Shown: one piece after another, positions 8,222 through 15,635 of the stretch
How positions within the stretch are numbered: the first letter of the stretch is position 1
How the letters are laid out: every line of letters begins with the position of its first letter
Notes under the pieces: model-generated
Databases searched by the model: none
What the model saw: only the letters and a program-made list of their open reading frames with translations
Told to the model about the DNA's origin: nothing
Made by a program: the position numbers and the translations under genes
From: JBQTJJ01 sp052387235
GTDB taxonomy: Bacteria; Actinomycetota; Acidimicrobiia; Acidimicrobiales; GCA-2861595
DNA length: 19,776 nucleotides
Assembly: GCA_052387235.1 (NCBI GenBank)
Contig: JBQTJJ010000165.1
Span: 1-19,776, forward strand
Reading direction: 5' to 3'

Positions 8222-8671
8222 ATGACGGACTTCAACCCGCCCGGCTCCGGTGGAGGCCCGAGCGGGCCCCGGGCCGGCTTCGGCGAACGCCTCGTCGCCG
8301 CCCTCATCGACGGCGTGGGCGTCGGCGTGGCCAGCGCCCTGCTGCGGGCCATCTTCGGCTTCGGGCTCGGCACCGTCCTCGGCATCGTCCTCGGCCTGGC
8401 CTACTACGCCTACCTCGAGGGCAGCCCGTCGGGCCAGACGGTGGGCAAGAAGGTGATGAACATCCGGGTCATCGACTTCGCCACCGGTGCGGCCATCGAC
8501 CCCGGACGGGCCCTCATCCGGTACCTGGCCCGGTTCGTCTCCGGCCTCCCGTGCGGGCTCGGCTACTTCTGGATGCTCTGGGACGCCGAGAGGCAGACGT
8601 GGCACGACAAGCTCTCGGCCACGGTGGTCGTGCCCACCTCGGCCTACCCGGTGACGGCCTGGCCGGGGTGA
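8222..8671 (+). CDS. Small RDD-family membrane protein
   Basis: A 149-residue protein. ATG 8222 is preceded by a ribosome site (AAAGGGA at 8210-8216). After a short Pro/Gly-rich head comes the RDD core: GFGERLVAALIDGVGVGVAS (Arg and Asp in the first span, about residues 20-40), a second span about 46-62, then EGSPSGQTVGKKVMNIRVID and a third span around FVSGLPCGLGYFWMLW. It ends with the usual WHDKLSATVVV. Length and order are standard for single-domain RDD proteins. Function is unknown. It is probably co-transcribed with the DUF2752 gene. Its stop is 18 bp from the end of the convergent next gene, and no clear terminator is visible between them. Confidence 0.9.
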   Translation: MTDFNPPGSGGGPSGPRAGFGERLVAALIDGVGVGVASALLRAIFGFGLGTVLGIVLGLAYYAYLEGSPSGQTVGKKVMNIRVIDFATGAAIDPGRALIRYLARFVSGLPCGLGYFWMLWDAERQTWHDKLSATVVVPTSAYPVTAWPG

Positions 8672-8689
8672 CCCCCGGGCACGCCCTGC

Positions 8690-9133
8690 TCAGGCCGACA
8701 GGTCGGTGGGCGGCTGCCCCGACAGGGGACCTGCCTCCCGGCGCATGAGGTAGCCGCCGTAGGCCACGGCCCCGCCGAGCAGGAGCCCGAACCAGGCCCC
8801 GAAGCCGAGGGCGTCGGTCTCGGCCACGAGCTTCAGCAGCAGCAGGCCGGCGACGGCGATGCCGGCGATCCACATGGCCTGGCCCAGCGGCACCGGCAGG
8901 TCGGGGAGCCTGGTGGTCGTGAACCGCGTCACCACCACCGCCGCCACCATGGCGATGGTCACGAGGAGGGCCAGGATGCCCCAGAAGCCGTTGGGCGACT
9001 CCACCGCGCTGCGGGTCACGCTCAGGATGCCCAGGTCGATGCTGTGCCAGGGCAGGAAGAGCAGGTCGACGAGCAGCGCGACGCCGGCCGCCCCCACCAC
9101 CTTCTCGCCCTGGGTGAGCTTGTTCAGGTCCAC
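8690..9133 (-). CDS. Small four-span membrane protein of unknown function
   Basis: A 147-residue minus-strand protein if GTG at 9133 is the start (MDLNKLTQGEKVVGAAG). That start has an AAGGGGGA-type ribosome site just upstream. ATG at 9187 in the same frame would add 18 residues but has no ribosome site and a less protein-like sequence. Four hydrophobic segments are visible at about residues 14-28, 50-68, 85-103 and 109-125. The LPWHSID and LDLNKLT-type N-terminus resembles a group of small actinobacterial membrane proteins I cannot name with certainty. The family is not recognised and no catalytic motif is seen. It is divergent from the SpoIID-domain gene with a 122-bp shared upstream region. 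Confidence 0.75.
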   Translation of the reverse strand: MDLNKLTQGEKVVGAAGVALLVDLLFLPWHSIDLGILSVTRSAVESPNGFWGILALLVTIAMVAAVVVTRFTTTRLPDLPVPLGQAMWIAGIAVAGLLLLKLVAETDALGFGAWFGLLLGGAVAYGGYLMRREAGPLSGQPPTDLSA

Positions 9134-9241
9134 CTTGTCCCCCTTGGGGTCGGTCGAATCCGGATGTGCCCGGACCCAGTGAACCATGCCAAATCCGGCG
9201 GGGGGCGGAGGCTCCCCGGGCGGTCCACGGGCCGTCTGCCC

Positions 9242-9247
9242 TAGTCT
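9242..9247 (+). promoter_or_regulatory. Putative -10 box (TAGTCT) for the SpoIID-domain gene
   Basis: TAGTCT is followed by 8 nt and ATG 9256, again without a ribosome site. It supports a leaderless transcript and picks ATG 9256 over the in-frame upstream starts (for example 9166), which would precede the promoter. Confidence 0.5.
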
Positions 9248-9255
9248 CCGGCCTC

Positions 9256-10911
9256 ATGCGTGGCGGCGGTCGGGCGGGCCTGCTCCTGACGGGATGCGCC
9301 CTCGTCGCGGTCGTGCTCCCGCCGCCGGCGGCCGCGAAGGGCCGAAGGACGCCCGTTCCGGTGCGGGGATGGGTCGTCGACCGGGTCCGGATCGAGCGCC
9401 TCGACGGCGCCGGCGGCCACCTCACGGTCGGTGGCAGCGGCGACTTCCTGGGCGCGGTCGAGGTGGTCCCGGGCGCGGGCGGCGTGGCGGTGGTGAACGA
9501 GCTCCCGCTCGAGGAGTACCTGCAGGGCGTGGCCGAGGTCCCTGCCTCGTGGCCGGTGGAGGCCCTGCGGGCCCAGGCCATCGCGGCCCGCACCTTCGCC
9601 CTCCACGAGCTGCGCCGCGCCGGGCCCAGCGCCAGCCGGGCCGTGGGCGCCGACATCTGCGCGGTGGAGGCGTGCCAGGTCTACATCGGCCTGGCCAAGC
9701 AGCGCGCCGAGCACGGCCAGCGCTGGGTCGACGCCGTCGGTGCCACACGGGGCCAGGTCCTGCTCCACCGGGGCGAGCCCATCCTGGCCCAGTACTCCAG
9801 CTCGAACGGCGGCCGGTCGGTGGCCGGCGGCAGGCCGTACCTGCGTTCCGGTCCCGACCCCGACAGCGCCAGGGGCCCGTACAGCCGCTGGCGGGTCACC
9901 CTCGCCTACGACCAGCTGCGGCAGGCCTTCGACCTGCCCGGCCCCCTCACCAGCCTGCGCCGCGCGGGCGAGGCGGTGGCCCTCGACTGGGCCGTCCCCG
10001 GCGGCGCCGGCGGCCAGGCCGTCGTTGCGGTGGCCGACTTCCGGGCCCGCCTCAACGAGGTGGTGCCGGCCCAGGGAGGGTTGCCCCGCACGGTTCCCTC
10101 CACCCAGTTCTCGGTGCTGGCCGACGATCCGGCCGCCACCGCCGTGCTGGACGGCCGGGGCCACGGGCACGGCATCGGCATGAGCCAGTTCGGGGCGCTG
10201 GGCAAGGCGTCGAGGGGCATGCGGGCCGCCGACATCCTGGCCAGCTACTACGGCGGGCTGCGGCCCACCCCCCTGCCCGCCGACCTCGACCCGGGGACCG
10301 TCCGGGTGGCCCTCGACACCGGGCGGGCCGCGGTGAGCCTGGGCGCCTCGGGCCGCTTCCGGGTGCTCGACGGCGCCGGCATGCCGGTGGCCGTGGCCGC
10401 CTCCGGCACGTGGCGGGTGCTCCCGGCCGGCAAGGGCAGGGTGCGGGTGGTGGCCCCGCCCGACCAGGAGGCGGCGCCGGCGCTGGAGCGGGTGGCGGCC
10501 GACCCGCCCGGCCCGGTGCGGGCCGACCGGGGCCAGGCCCGCTTCCGGCTGTCGTCGCCGGCCGTCGTGCGGTTGCGGGTGGAGGGACCCGGCCTCGACG
10601 TCCCCGTCGAGACGGCCGCCGCCCTGGTGGAGCCGGGCGAGGCCACGGCCGAGCTGCCGGCGCTGCCCGGGCCGGGCCGGTACACGGTGTCGGTGGTGGC
10701 CGACGGCGGCGCCGGCCGCACCGCCACCGCCACCCTGCCGCTGCGGGTGCGCCCGACCGTGGCGGCCGCCGGCCGCACCAGCACCGCCGGCGTGGCGCCG
10801 GCGCCGTCCCTGCCCCGCTCGGCGGCCGTGGCCTGGGCCCTCCTGGCCTCGGTGGGGGCGCTCCTCGTGCGCCGGCTGTCGGGCCGGACCCTCCTCGGAA
10901 CGCGGCCGTAG
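9256..10911 (+). CDS. Secreted SpoIID/LytB-domain protein
   Basis: A 551-residue exported protein. ATG 9256 gives a clean signal peptide (GRAGLLLTGCALVAVVLPPP, then AAAKG). LTGC at residues 11-14 resembles a lipobox, but the hydrophobic core runs on past Cys14, so ordinary cleavage near residue 28 is more likely. The SpoIID core is clear: LPLEEYLQGV (83-92) with PASWPVEALRAQAIAARTFA, and GHGHGIGMSQFGALG (from residue 302), ending at ILASYYGGL. In Bacillus SpoIID is a lytic transglycosylase acting on peptidoglycan. Here, in a presumably non-sporulating species, a role in cell-wall turnover is inferred. A C-terminal beta-rich, possibly Ig-like region (about 350-510) and a terminal hydrophobic span with basic tail (VAWALLASVGALLVRRLSGR) suggest that it stays anchored to the membrane. 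The last 6 nt of the gene lie only 5 nt before the rpsB promoter box. Confidence 0.88.
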   Translation: MRGGGRAGLLLTGCALVAVVLPPPAAAKGRRTPVPVRGWVVDRVRIERLDGAGGHLTVGGSGDFLGAVEVVPGAGGVAVVNELPLEEYLQGVAEVPASWPVEALRAQAIAARTFALHELRRAGPSASRAVGADICAVEACQVYIGLAKQRAEHGQRWVDAVGATRGQVLLHRGEPILAQYSSSNGGRSVAGGRPYLRSGPDPDSARGPYSRWRVTLAYDQLRQAFDLPGPLTSLRRAGEAVALDWAVPGGAGGQAVVAVADFRARLNEVVPAQGGLPRTVPSTQFSVLADDPAATAVLDGRGHGHGIGMSQFGALGKASRGMRAADILASYYGGLRPTPLPADLDPGTVRVALDTGRAAVSLGASGRFRVLDGAGMPVAVAASGTWRVLPAGKGRVRVVAPPDQEAAPALERVAADPPGPVRADRGQARFRLSSPAVVRLRVEGPGLDVPVETAAALVEPGEATAELPALPGPGRYTVSVVADGGAGRTATATLPLRVRPTVAAAGRTSTAGVAPAPSLPRSAAVAWALLASVGALLVRRLSGRTLLGTRP

Positions 10912-10916
10912 GGGGT

Positions 10917-10922
10917 TAGACT
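10917..10922 (+). promoter_or_regulatory. Putative -10 box (TAGACT) for the rpsB operon
   Basis: TAGACT lies just after the stop of the previous gene and about 118 nt before the rpsB start. Unlike the other boxes in this window it would give a leadered transcript beginning near 10929. No clear -35 is visible. Confidence 0.5.
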
Positions 10923-10929
10923 GGCGCCT

Positions 10930-11036
10930 GCGCCGGTCCCTCCGGGCCGGGCGCGAGCCCACCTCCGCCTGCGTGCCACCCACGGTCGCCGTTCCCACGG
11001 CGCGGCACGCCGGCTTCCGTCAACCGTTGGGAGGAG
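10930..11036 (+). promoter_or_regulatory. Structured rpsB 5' leader (candidate autoregulatory element)
   Basis: Two hairpins can be drawn. Hairpin 1 (10930-10954) is GCGCC-GGTCC paired with GGGCC-GGCGC, with one bulge and one G-U pair. Hairpin 2 (10971-11010) has an outer 7-bp stem GCGTGCC/GGCACGC and an inner 6-bp CGCCGT/ACGGCG stem with a TCCC loop. A strong Shine-Dalgarno sequence (GGGAGGAG, 11029-11036) follows. The pyrimidine stretch ACCTCCGCCT (10961-10970) could pair with that Shine-Dalgarno sequence. Leaders of S2 operons in other bacteria bind S2 or structure the start site; that this one does so is inferred. Confidence 0.5.
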
Positions 11037-11040
11037 CGCA

Positions 11041-11994
11041 ATGGCAGTCGTCACCATGAAGCAGCTGCTGGAGGCCGGCGTCCACTTCGGCCACCAGACC
11101 CGGCGCTGGAACCCGAAGATGAAGCGATTCATCTTCGGTGAGCGCAACGGCATCTACATCATCGACCTCAACCAGACCCTGCAGCGCATCGAGGTCGCGT
11201 ACTCCTTCGTCCGCAACATGGTGGCCGGCGGCGGGAGCATCCTCTTCGTCGGCACCAAGAAGCAGACCCAGGACCCCGTGGCCCGCTACGCCGAGCAGTG
11301 CGGCATGCCGTACATCAACGAGCGGTGGCTGGGCGGCATGCTCACCAACTTCTCCACGATCAGCGGCCGGGTCAAGAAGATGACCGAGTACGAGCGCATG
11401 AAGGTGGCCGGCGACTTCGAGGCCATGCCGAAGAAGGAGGCGCTCATCCTCAGCCGGGAGCTGGAGAAGCTCCAGCGCAACCTGGGCGGCATCCGGGGCA
11501 TGACCCGCCTGCCCGAGGCCGTCTTCGTGATCGACACTAAGAAGGAGCACATCGCCGTCACCGAGGCCAACAAGCTGGGCCTGCCCATCGTGGCCGTGGT
11601 GGACACCAACTGCGATCCCGACGTCATCGACTACGTCATCCCCGGCAACGACGACGCCATCCGGGCCGGCTCGCTGATGTGCCGGATCGTGGCCGACGCC
11701 GTCGAGGAGGGCCGGTTCATCGCCTCCCGCAAGGCGGTGCGCTCGGCTCCCGTGGGCGGGCCGGCGCCGGCGCCTCCCGACCCCGAGGAGGAGGCCCGCC
11801 GGGCCCAGCAGCAGGCCGAGGCCCGCCGCCTGGCCGCCCTGCAGGCCCAGGAGCGGGCCGCCCGCCTGGCCGCGGCCCGCGAGGCCGAGCCGGAGGCCCC
11901 CGCCACCGCGACCGCCACCGACGAGGCGCCGGCCCCCGACGCGGGCGAGGCCGCACCCGTCGGGACGACCCCAGCCGCGGAAGGAGAGGGCTAG
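11041..11994 (+). CDS. rpsB: 30S ribosomal protein S2 with long charged C-terminal tail
   Basis: A 317-residue protein. Conserved S2 segments are plain: MKQLLEAGVHFGHQTRRWNP near the N-terminus, RFIFGERNGIYIIDL, NERWLGGMLTNF, and LPIVAVVDTNCDPD with VIPGNDDAIR near residue 200. S2 binds the head-platform junction of the small subunit and is needed to recruit S1-type proteins. ATG 11041 has a strong ribosome site 6 nt upstream (GGAGG at 11030-11034). The core ends around residue 232, and about 80 further residues form an Ala/Glu/Arg-rich helix (EEEARRAQQQAEARRLAALQ) followed by a Pro/Ala/Thr/Glu tail. The tail makes the protein longer than the roughly 250 residues usual for the family. The tsf ATG follows the TAG stop with no gap. 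Confidence 0.97.
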   Translation: MAVVTMKQLLEAGVHFGHQTRRWNPKMKRFIFGERNGIYIIDLNQTLQRIEVAYSFVRNMVAGGGSILFVGTKKQTQDPVARYAEQCGMPYINERWLGGMLTNFSTISGRVKKMTEYERMKVAGDFEAMPKKEALILSRELEKLQRNLGGIRGMTRLPEAVFVIDTKKEHIAVTEANKLGLPIVAVVDTNCDPDVIDYVIPGNDDAIRAGSLMCRIVADAVEEGRFIASRKAVRSAPVGGPAPAPPDPEEEARRAQQQAEARRLAALQAQERAARLAAAREAEPEAPATATATDEAPAPDAGEAAPVGTTPAAEGEG

Positions 11995-12789
11995 ATGGCC
12001 GACTTCGGCCCCAAGGACGTGCAGCGCCTCCGCCAGGCCACCGGCGCCGGGATGATGGACGCCAAGCACGCGCTGGTGGAGAACGGCGGCGACTTCGAGG
12101 CGGCCAGCAAGTGGCTGCGGGAGAAGGGCCTGGCCTCGTCGGCCAAGCGGGCCGACCGCGAGAGCAGCCAGGGCGCGGTGGCCATCGCCCGGGCCGGCTC
12201 GGCCGCCGCCATGGTCGAGCTCAGGTGCGAGACCGACTTCGTGGCCAAGTCGCCCGACTTCGTGAACCTGGCCAACGACCTGGTCCAGCTGGTCGCGGAC
12301 GAGGGCGAGAAGGCCGTCGAGCAGAAGCGCGACGAGCTGGACGGGCTGAAGGTCACCCTCAAGGAGAACATCGAGCTGGGCCGGGTCGAGCGGGTGGAGG
12401 TGGCCGACGGCAACGTCCTCGACGCCTACCTGCACGTCCAGAACGGCCGGGGCGTCAACGGCGTCCTGGTCGAGCTGGCCGGCGGCACCCAGGAGCTGGC
12501 CCACGACATCGCCGTCCACGCCGCCTTCGGCAAGCCCGCCTACGTCACCCGCGACGAGGTCCCCGAGAACCTGGTGGCCGAGGAGCGGGCCACGCTGGAG
12601 GCCACGGCCCGCAACTCGGGCAAGCCCGAGGCGGCGCTGCCCAAGATCGTCGAGGGCATGCTCAACGGCTGGTACAAGGAGAGGGTCCTGCTGGACCAGC
12701 CCTTCGCCAAGGACGACAAGCAGTCGGTGGCCCAGGTCCTCGGGGACGCCCGGATCGTGCGCTTCGCCCAGGTGGTCGTCGGCGGGTGA
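11995..12789 (+). CDS. tsf: Elongation factor Ts
   Basis: A 264-residue protein. The N-terminal UBA-like domain (VQRLRQATGAGMMDAKHALV, about residues 9-28, continuing to residue 50) and the core with ELRCETDFVAKSPDF are diagnostic. TDFV at residues 80-83 is the segment that enters EF-Tu to release GDP. A helical insert and the C-terminal module (KPEAALPKIVEGMLNGWYKE, then LLDQPFAKDDKQSV) complete it. The length fits actinobacterial EF-Ts. The start is directly after the rpsB stop, and its stop overlaps the GTG of pyrH (GTGA), so the four genes rpsB-tsf-pyrH-frr are most likely one translation-coupled operon. Confidence 0.97.
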   Translation: MADFGPKDVQRLRQATGAGMMDAKHALVENGGDFEAASKWLREKGLASSAKRADRESSQGAVAIARAGSAAAMVELRCETDFVAKSPDFVNLANDLVQLVADEGEKAVEQKRDELDGLKVTLKENIELGRVERVEVADGNVLDAYLHVQNGRGVNGVLVELAGGTQELAHDIAVHAAFGKPAYVTRDEVPENLVAEERATLEATARNSGKPEAALPKIVEGMLNGWYKERVLLDQPFAKDDKQSVAQVLGDARIVRFAQVVVGG

Positions 12790-13508
12790 ACCCCCGCCGG
12801 CGGCGCGTGGTCCTCAAGCTGTCCGGCGAGGCCTTCGCCAGCTCCCTCTCCGACGAGACCATCGACGGGGCGGTGGTGGAGCGCCTGGCCGGTGAGATCG
12901 CCGCCGCCCGGGCCGAGCTCGACGTCCAGATCGCGGTGGTGTGCGGCGGCGGGAACATCTGGCGCGGCACCACGGGCGCCGGCGCCGGCATGGACCGCGC
13001 CACCGCCGACTACATGGGGATGCTGGCCACGGTCATCAACGCGCTGGCCCTGCAGGACGCGCTCGAGCGGCACGGCCAGCCCACCCGCGTGCTCTCGGCC
13101 ATCCAGATGGCGGAGATCGCCGAGCCCTACATCCGCCGGCGGGCCATCCGCCACCTGGAGAAGGGCCGGGTCGTCGTCTTCGCCGCCGGCATGGGCAACC
13201 CGTTCTTCACCACCGACACGCCGGCCGCCCTGCGGGCGGTGGAGATCGAGGCCGACGTGCTCCTCAAGGGCACCCACGGCGGGGTGGACGGCGTGTACTC
13301 GGCCGACCCCAGGCTCGACAAGACGGCCACCCGGTTCGACGAGATCACCTTCAAGGAGGTGCTCGACCGGGACCTGCGGGTGATGGACCTCACCGCCATC
13401 ACCTTCTGCAAGGACAACAACCTGCCCGTCCTCGTCTTCGACGTCATGACCCCGGGCAACGTGCGCAAAGCCATCGCGGGCGAGCCGATCGGTACGCTGG
13501 TCGGGTGA
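12786..13508 (+). CDS. pyrH: Uridylate kinase (UMP kinase)
   Basis: A 240-residue protein, the normal size for bacterial UMP kinase. GTG 12786 overlaps the tsf stop and is directly followed by the nucleotide-binding start RRVVLKLSGEAFA. Other motifs: GGGNIWRG (residues 54-61), DRATADYMGMLATVINALAL, the acceptor/regulatory region FTTDTPAALRAVEIEADVLL, and KGTHGGVDGVYSADP. It phosphorylates UMP to UDP with ATP in the cytoplasm, as part of pyrimidine nucleotide synthesis, and forms hexamers regulated by GTP and UTP in well-studied species. The gene order tsf-pyrH-frr is conserved across bacteria. Its 3' end carries a TACGCT sequence that may act as an internal promoter for frr. Confidence 0.97.
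   Translation: MNPRRRRVVLKLSGEAFASSLSDETIDGAVVERLAGEIAAARAELDVQIAVVCGGGNIWRGTTGAGAGMDRATADYMGMLATVINALALQDALERHGQPTRVLSAIQMAEIAEPYIRRRAIRHLEKGRVVVFAAGMGNPFFTTDTPAALRAVEIEADVLLKGTHGGVDGVYSADPRLDKTATRFDEITFKEVLDRDLRVMDLTAITFCKDNNLPVLVFDVMTPGNVRKAIAGEPIGTLVG
13493..13498 (+). promoter_or_regulatory. Possible internal -10 box (TACGCT) before frr
   Basis: TACGCT lies inside the last codons of pyrH and is followed by 6 nt and then the frr GTG at 13505. That is the same geometry as the leaderless-type boxes elsewhere in the window. Because it is within coding sequence it could be chance. Confidence 0.25.
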
Positions 13509-14083
13509 CGGATGACGAGGAAACTCTCGTAGGTGCGGTGCTGGCCGAGGGCCGGGACAAGATGCACAAGGCCGTGCTGCACGCCCAGGGCGAGTTCAGC
13601 TCGGTGCGCACCGGGCGGGCGTCGCCGGCGCTGGTGGAGAAGCTGCGGGTGGACTACTACGGCACGCCGGTGCCCCTCCAGCAACTGGCCGGCTTCAGCG
13701 TCCCGGAGGCCCGGATGCTGATCATCACTCCCTACGACAAGGGCGCCATGAAGGCCATCGAGAAGGCGATCCAGCAGTCGGACCTCGGCATCAACCCCGG
13801 CAACGACGGCCAGGTCATCCGGCTGGTGTTCCCGCCCCTCACCGAGGAGCGGCGCAAGGAGATGGTGAAGGTCGTCAAGCACAAGGCGGAGGAGGCCCGG
13901 GTGGCCATCCGCGCCGTGCGCCGGGCGGCCCGGCACGACCTCGAGGCCCTCGAGCACGACGGCGACATCACCGCCGACGACCTGGAGCGGGCCGAGAAGG
14001 AGATGGAGAAGGTCACCCACGACCACGTGGCCGAGATCGACCGCATGCTGCACCACAAGGAGCAAGAGCTGCTCGAGGTGTGA
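13505..14083 (+). CDS. frr: Ribosome recycling factor
   Basis: A 192-residue protein. GTG 13505 overlaps the pyrH stop (GTGA). The conserved core is clear: FSSVRTGRASPALVEKLRVD, YGTPVPLQQLAGF, LIITPYDKGAMKAIEKAI, SDLGINPGNDGQVIRL and FPPLTEERRKEMVKVVKHKAEE. A C-terminal long helix follows (HDLEALEHDGDITADDLERA and on to QELLEV). It splits post-termination ribosomes together with EF-G in the cytoplasm. Length is slightly above the usual 185, from a short N-terminal extension (TDDEETLVGAVLAEG). It is followed by a 37-bp gap holding a 12-bp palindrome (14089-14100) and the ribosome site of cdsA. Confidence 0.97.
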   Translation: MTDDEETLVGAVLAEGRDKMHKAVLHAQGEFSSVRTGRASPALVEKLRVDYYGTPVPLQQLAGFSVPEARMLIITPYDKGAMKAIEKAIQQSDLGINPGNDGQVIRLVFPPLTEERRKEMVKVVKHKAEEARVAIRAVRRAARHDLEALEHDGDITADDLERAEKEMEKVTHDHVAEIDRMLHHKEQELLEV

Positions 14084-14120
14084 TCGCACGCCTGCAGGCG
14101 AAGCCAAGGGGAGGGTCCTG

Positions 14121-15569
14121 TTGGAGCACGACGACGAGCTGGAAGAGAAGGAAGAGCAGGCGACGGCCCAGGGCCGGCGCCGGCGGGCCGAGGGCGTGCG
14201 CATCATCGGCGCCGAGGAGGCGGCCCGGGCGCTGAAGGAGGGCCAGGCCGCGGGCCGGCGCCCCGACGACGCACCCCGCTTCGGCGACGTCCCCAAGCGC
14301 CCGTCCGGCCCCAAGCCGGCCCAGCGCTTCCCGCTGCCCCAGCAGGTCGACCCGGCCGAGGCCGTGGTCAGGCCTCCGGTGGTGAGCCCGGGCCCGCAGA
14401 TGCCGCACTGGACCGAGCCCGCCAGCGGCGAGGTGCCCCGCATCTTCGAGGGCGACGACGACCCCGACGGCGAGGACCTCGATGCCTGGTCCGGGCTGTC
14501 CGGGCCCCGCTGGCGCGACCAGGACTCGGACTGGGAGGCCTCCGACTTCGACGACGTGGGGGCCCTCGCCGACGAGGAGGTCCGCCTCGGCGCCCTCGAC
14601 GACACCCGCACCGAGCACTCCGACCTGTTCTCGTTCGACGAGCCCGAGCCGCTGCCGGCCGAACCCGAGCGGCAGGCGCCGGTCACCACGTCCATCCGCA
14701 CCCGCCAGGCCTCCCCGCCGCCCGACGGGGCGCCGACGCGCCCGCCCGCTGGCGGGCGGGACATGGGCACGGCCGTCGCCATCGGCGCCGGCCTGGCCGC
14801 CGCCGCCCTCCTGGTGTTCAAGGCCGGCCCCAAGCCGGCGCTGGTGCTGGTCACCGCCATCGTCACCATGGCCGCGGCCGAGGCCTACGCCGTGCTGCGG
14901 CGGGCCGGCTACCGCCCCGCCACCCTGCTCGGCCTCATCGCCGTCGTCTCGCTGATGTTCGGCGTCTACAGCGACGGCGAGACGGCGATGCCGCTGATCA
15001 TCGTCCTCACCGTCGTGTTCAGCTTCTTGTGGTACCTGTTCGGCGTCGTCCGGGCCCGCCCCACGGTGAACGTGGCGGTCACGTTGTTCGTGTTCGCGTG
15101 GGTGGGCGTGCTGGGGTCGTTCGCGGCGCTCCTGCTGGCCCTGCCGAACCGGGAGGGCGTCGCCTTCCTGCTCGGCGCCGTGATCGCCACCGCCGCCCAC
15201 GACATCGGTGCCCTGTTCTTCGGCAAGCAGATGGGCAGCCGGCCCCTTGCCCCCGAGATCAGCCCCAACAAGACCATGGAGGGGCTGCTGGGCGGCATGG
15301 CGTCGGCCGTGTTCGCCAGCGTCGTCGTGGTGGGCGTCGTCCCCGGCATCCATCCCTGGACCTCGGGCAAGGCCCTCGCCCTCGGCCTGATGGTGGCGGT
15401 GGTGGCGCCTCTCGGGGACCTGTGCGAGTCCATGCTCAAGCGGGACCTCGGCGTCAAGGACATGGGCACGCTGCTGCCCGGCCACGGTGGCGTCCTCGAC
15501 CGCTTCGACGCCCTGCTGTTCGTCCTGCCCGCGACCTACTACCTGGTCAAGCTGCTGGATCTGGCGTGA
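14121..15569 (+). CDS. cdsA: Phosphatidate cytidylyltransferase with a 210-residue acidic N-terminal extension
   Basis: A 482-residue protein. TTG 14121 is chosen because a strong ribosome site (GGGGAGGG, 14108-14115) precedes it and the frame is protein-like from there. Residues 1-213 are hydrophilic, acidic and Pro-rich with no membrane span; a more ordered-looking patch is EGVRIIGAEEAARALKEG (about 24-41), then APRFGDVPKRPSGPKPAQRF. From residue 215 about eight membrane segments follow, then the CDP-diglyceride synthase signature around residues 437-465 (SMLKRDLGVKD and PGHGGVLDRFD). The enzyme makes CDP-diacylglycerol from phosphatidate and CTP at the membrane, feeding phospholipid synthesis. 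Family members are normally about 270-300 residues, so the N-terminal region is an addition. A start near 14763 would remove it but lacks a comparable ribosome site. Confidence 0.93.
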   Translation: MEHDDELEEKEEQATAQGRRRRAEGVRIIGAEEAARALKEGQAAGRRPDDAPRFGDVPKRPSGPKPAQRFPLPQQVDPAEAVVRPPVVSPGPQMPHWTEPASGEVPRIFEGDDDPDGEDLDAWSGLSGPRWRDQDSDWEASDFDDVGALADEEVRLGALDDTRTEHSDLFSFDEPEPLPAEPERQAPVTTSIRTRQASPPPDGAPTRPPAGGRDMGTAVAIGAGLAAAALLVFKAGPKPALVLVTAIVTMAAAEAYAVLRRAGYRPATLLGLIAVVSLMFGVYSDGETAMPLIIVLTVVFSFLWYLFGVVRARPTVNVAVTLFVFAWVGVLGSFAALLLALPNREGVAFLLGAVIATAAHDIGALFFGKQMGSRPLAPEISPNKTMEGLLGGMASAVFASVVVVGVVPGIHPWTSGKALALGLMVAVVAPLGDLCESMLKRDLGVKDMGTLLPGHGGVLDRFDALLFVLPATYYLVKLLDLA

Positions 15570-15591
15570 GGTCGCCTGGCGGTGCTGCGGC

Positions 15592-15609
15592 CGCCGGCTT
15601 CCGCCGGCG
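15592..15609 (+). terminator. Hairpin between cdsA and dxr
   Basis: A 7-bp stem CGCCGGC/GCCGGCG with a TTCC loop lies 23 nt after the cdsA stop and 27 nt before the chosen dxr start. There is no T-run. It could be a weak terminator or attenuator. If dxr instead starts at 15582 it would be inside coding sequence. Confidence 0.3.
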
Positions 15610-15635
15610 CACCGCTCCAACTCCCGGCGCCTGAG

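Noticed and set aside
5915..8605. Long minus-strand open frame spanning the SpoIIM, RDD and DUF2752 genes
   Set aside because: It lies in a different frame from the real minus-strand SpoIIM gene, shows no domain and crosses several well-supported genes.
9134..9187. ATG at 9187 as start of the minus-strand membrane protein
   Set aside because: No ribosome site or promoter box near it. GTG 9133 has a purine-rich site and begins the regular-looking N-terminus.
9266..9300. LTGC lipobox in the SpoIID-domain protein
   Set aside because: The Cys is only at residue 14 and the hydrophobic stretch continues after it, so a normal signal peptide with cleavage near AAAKG is more likely.
15582..15635. 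Upstream GTG as the dxr start
   Set aside because: It would add 18 Pro/Ala-rich residues before the NADPH loop and put a hairpin in the coding sequence. GTG 15636 gives the normal family N-terminus, though this is not certain.
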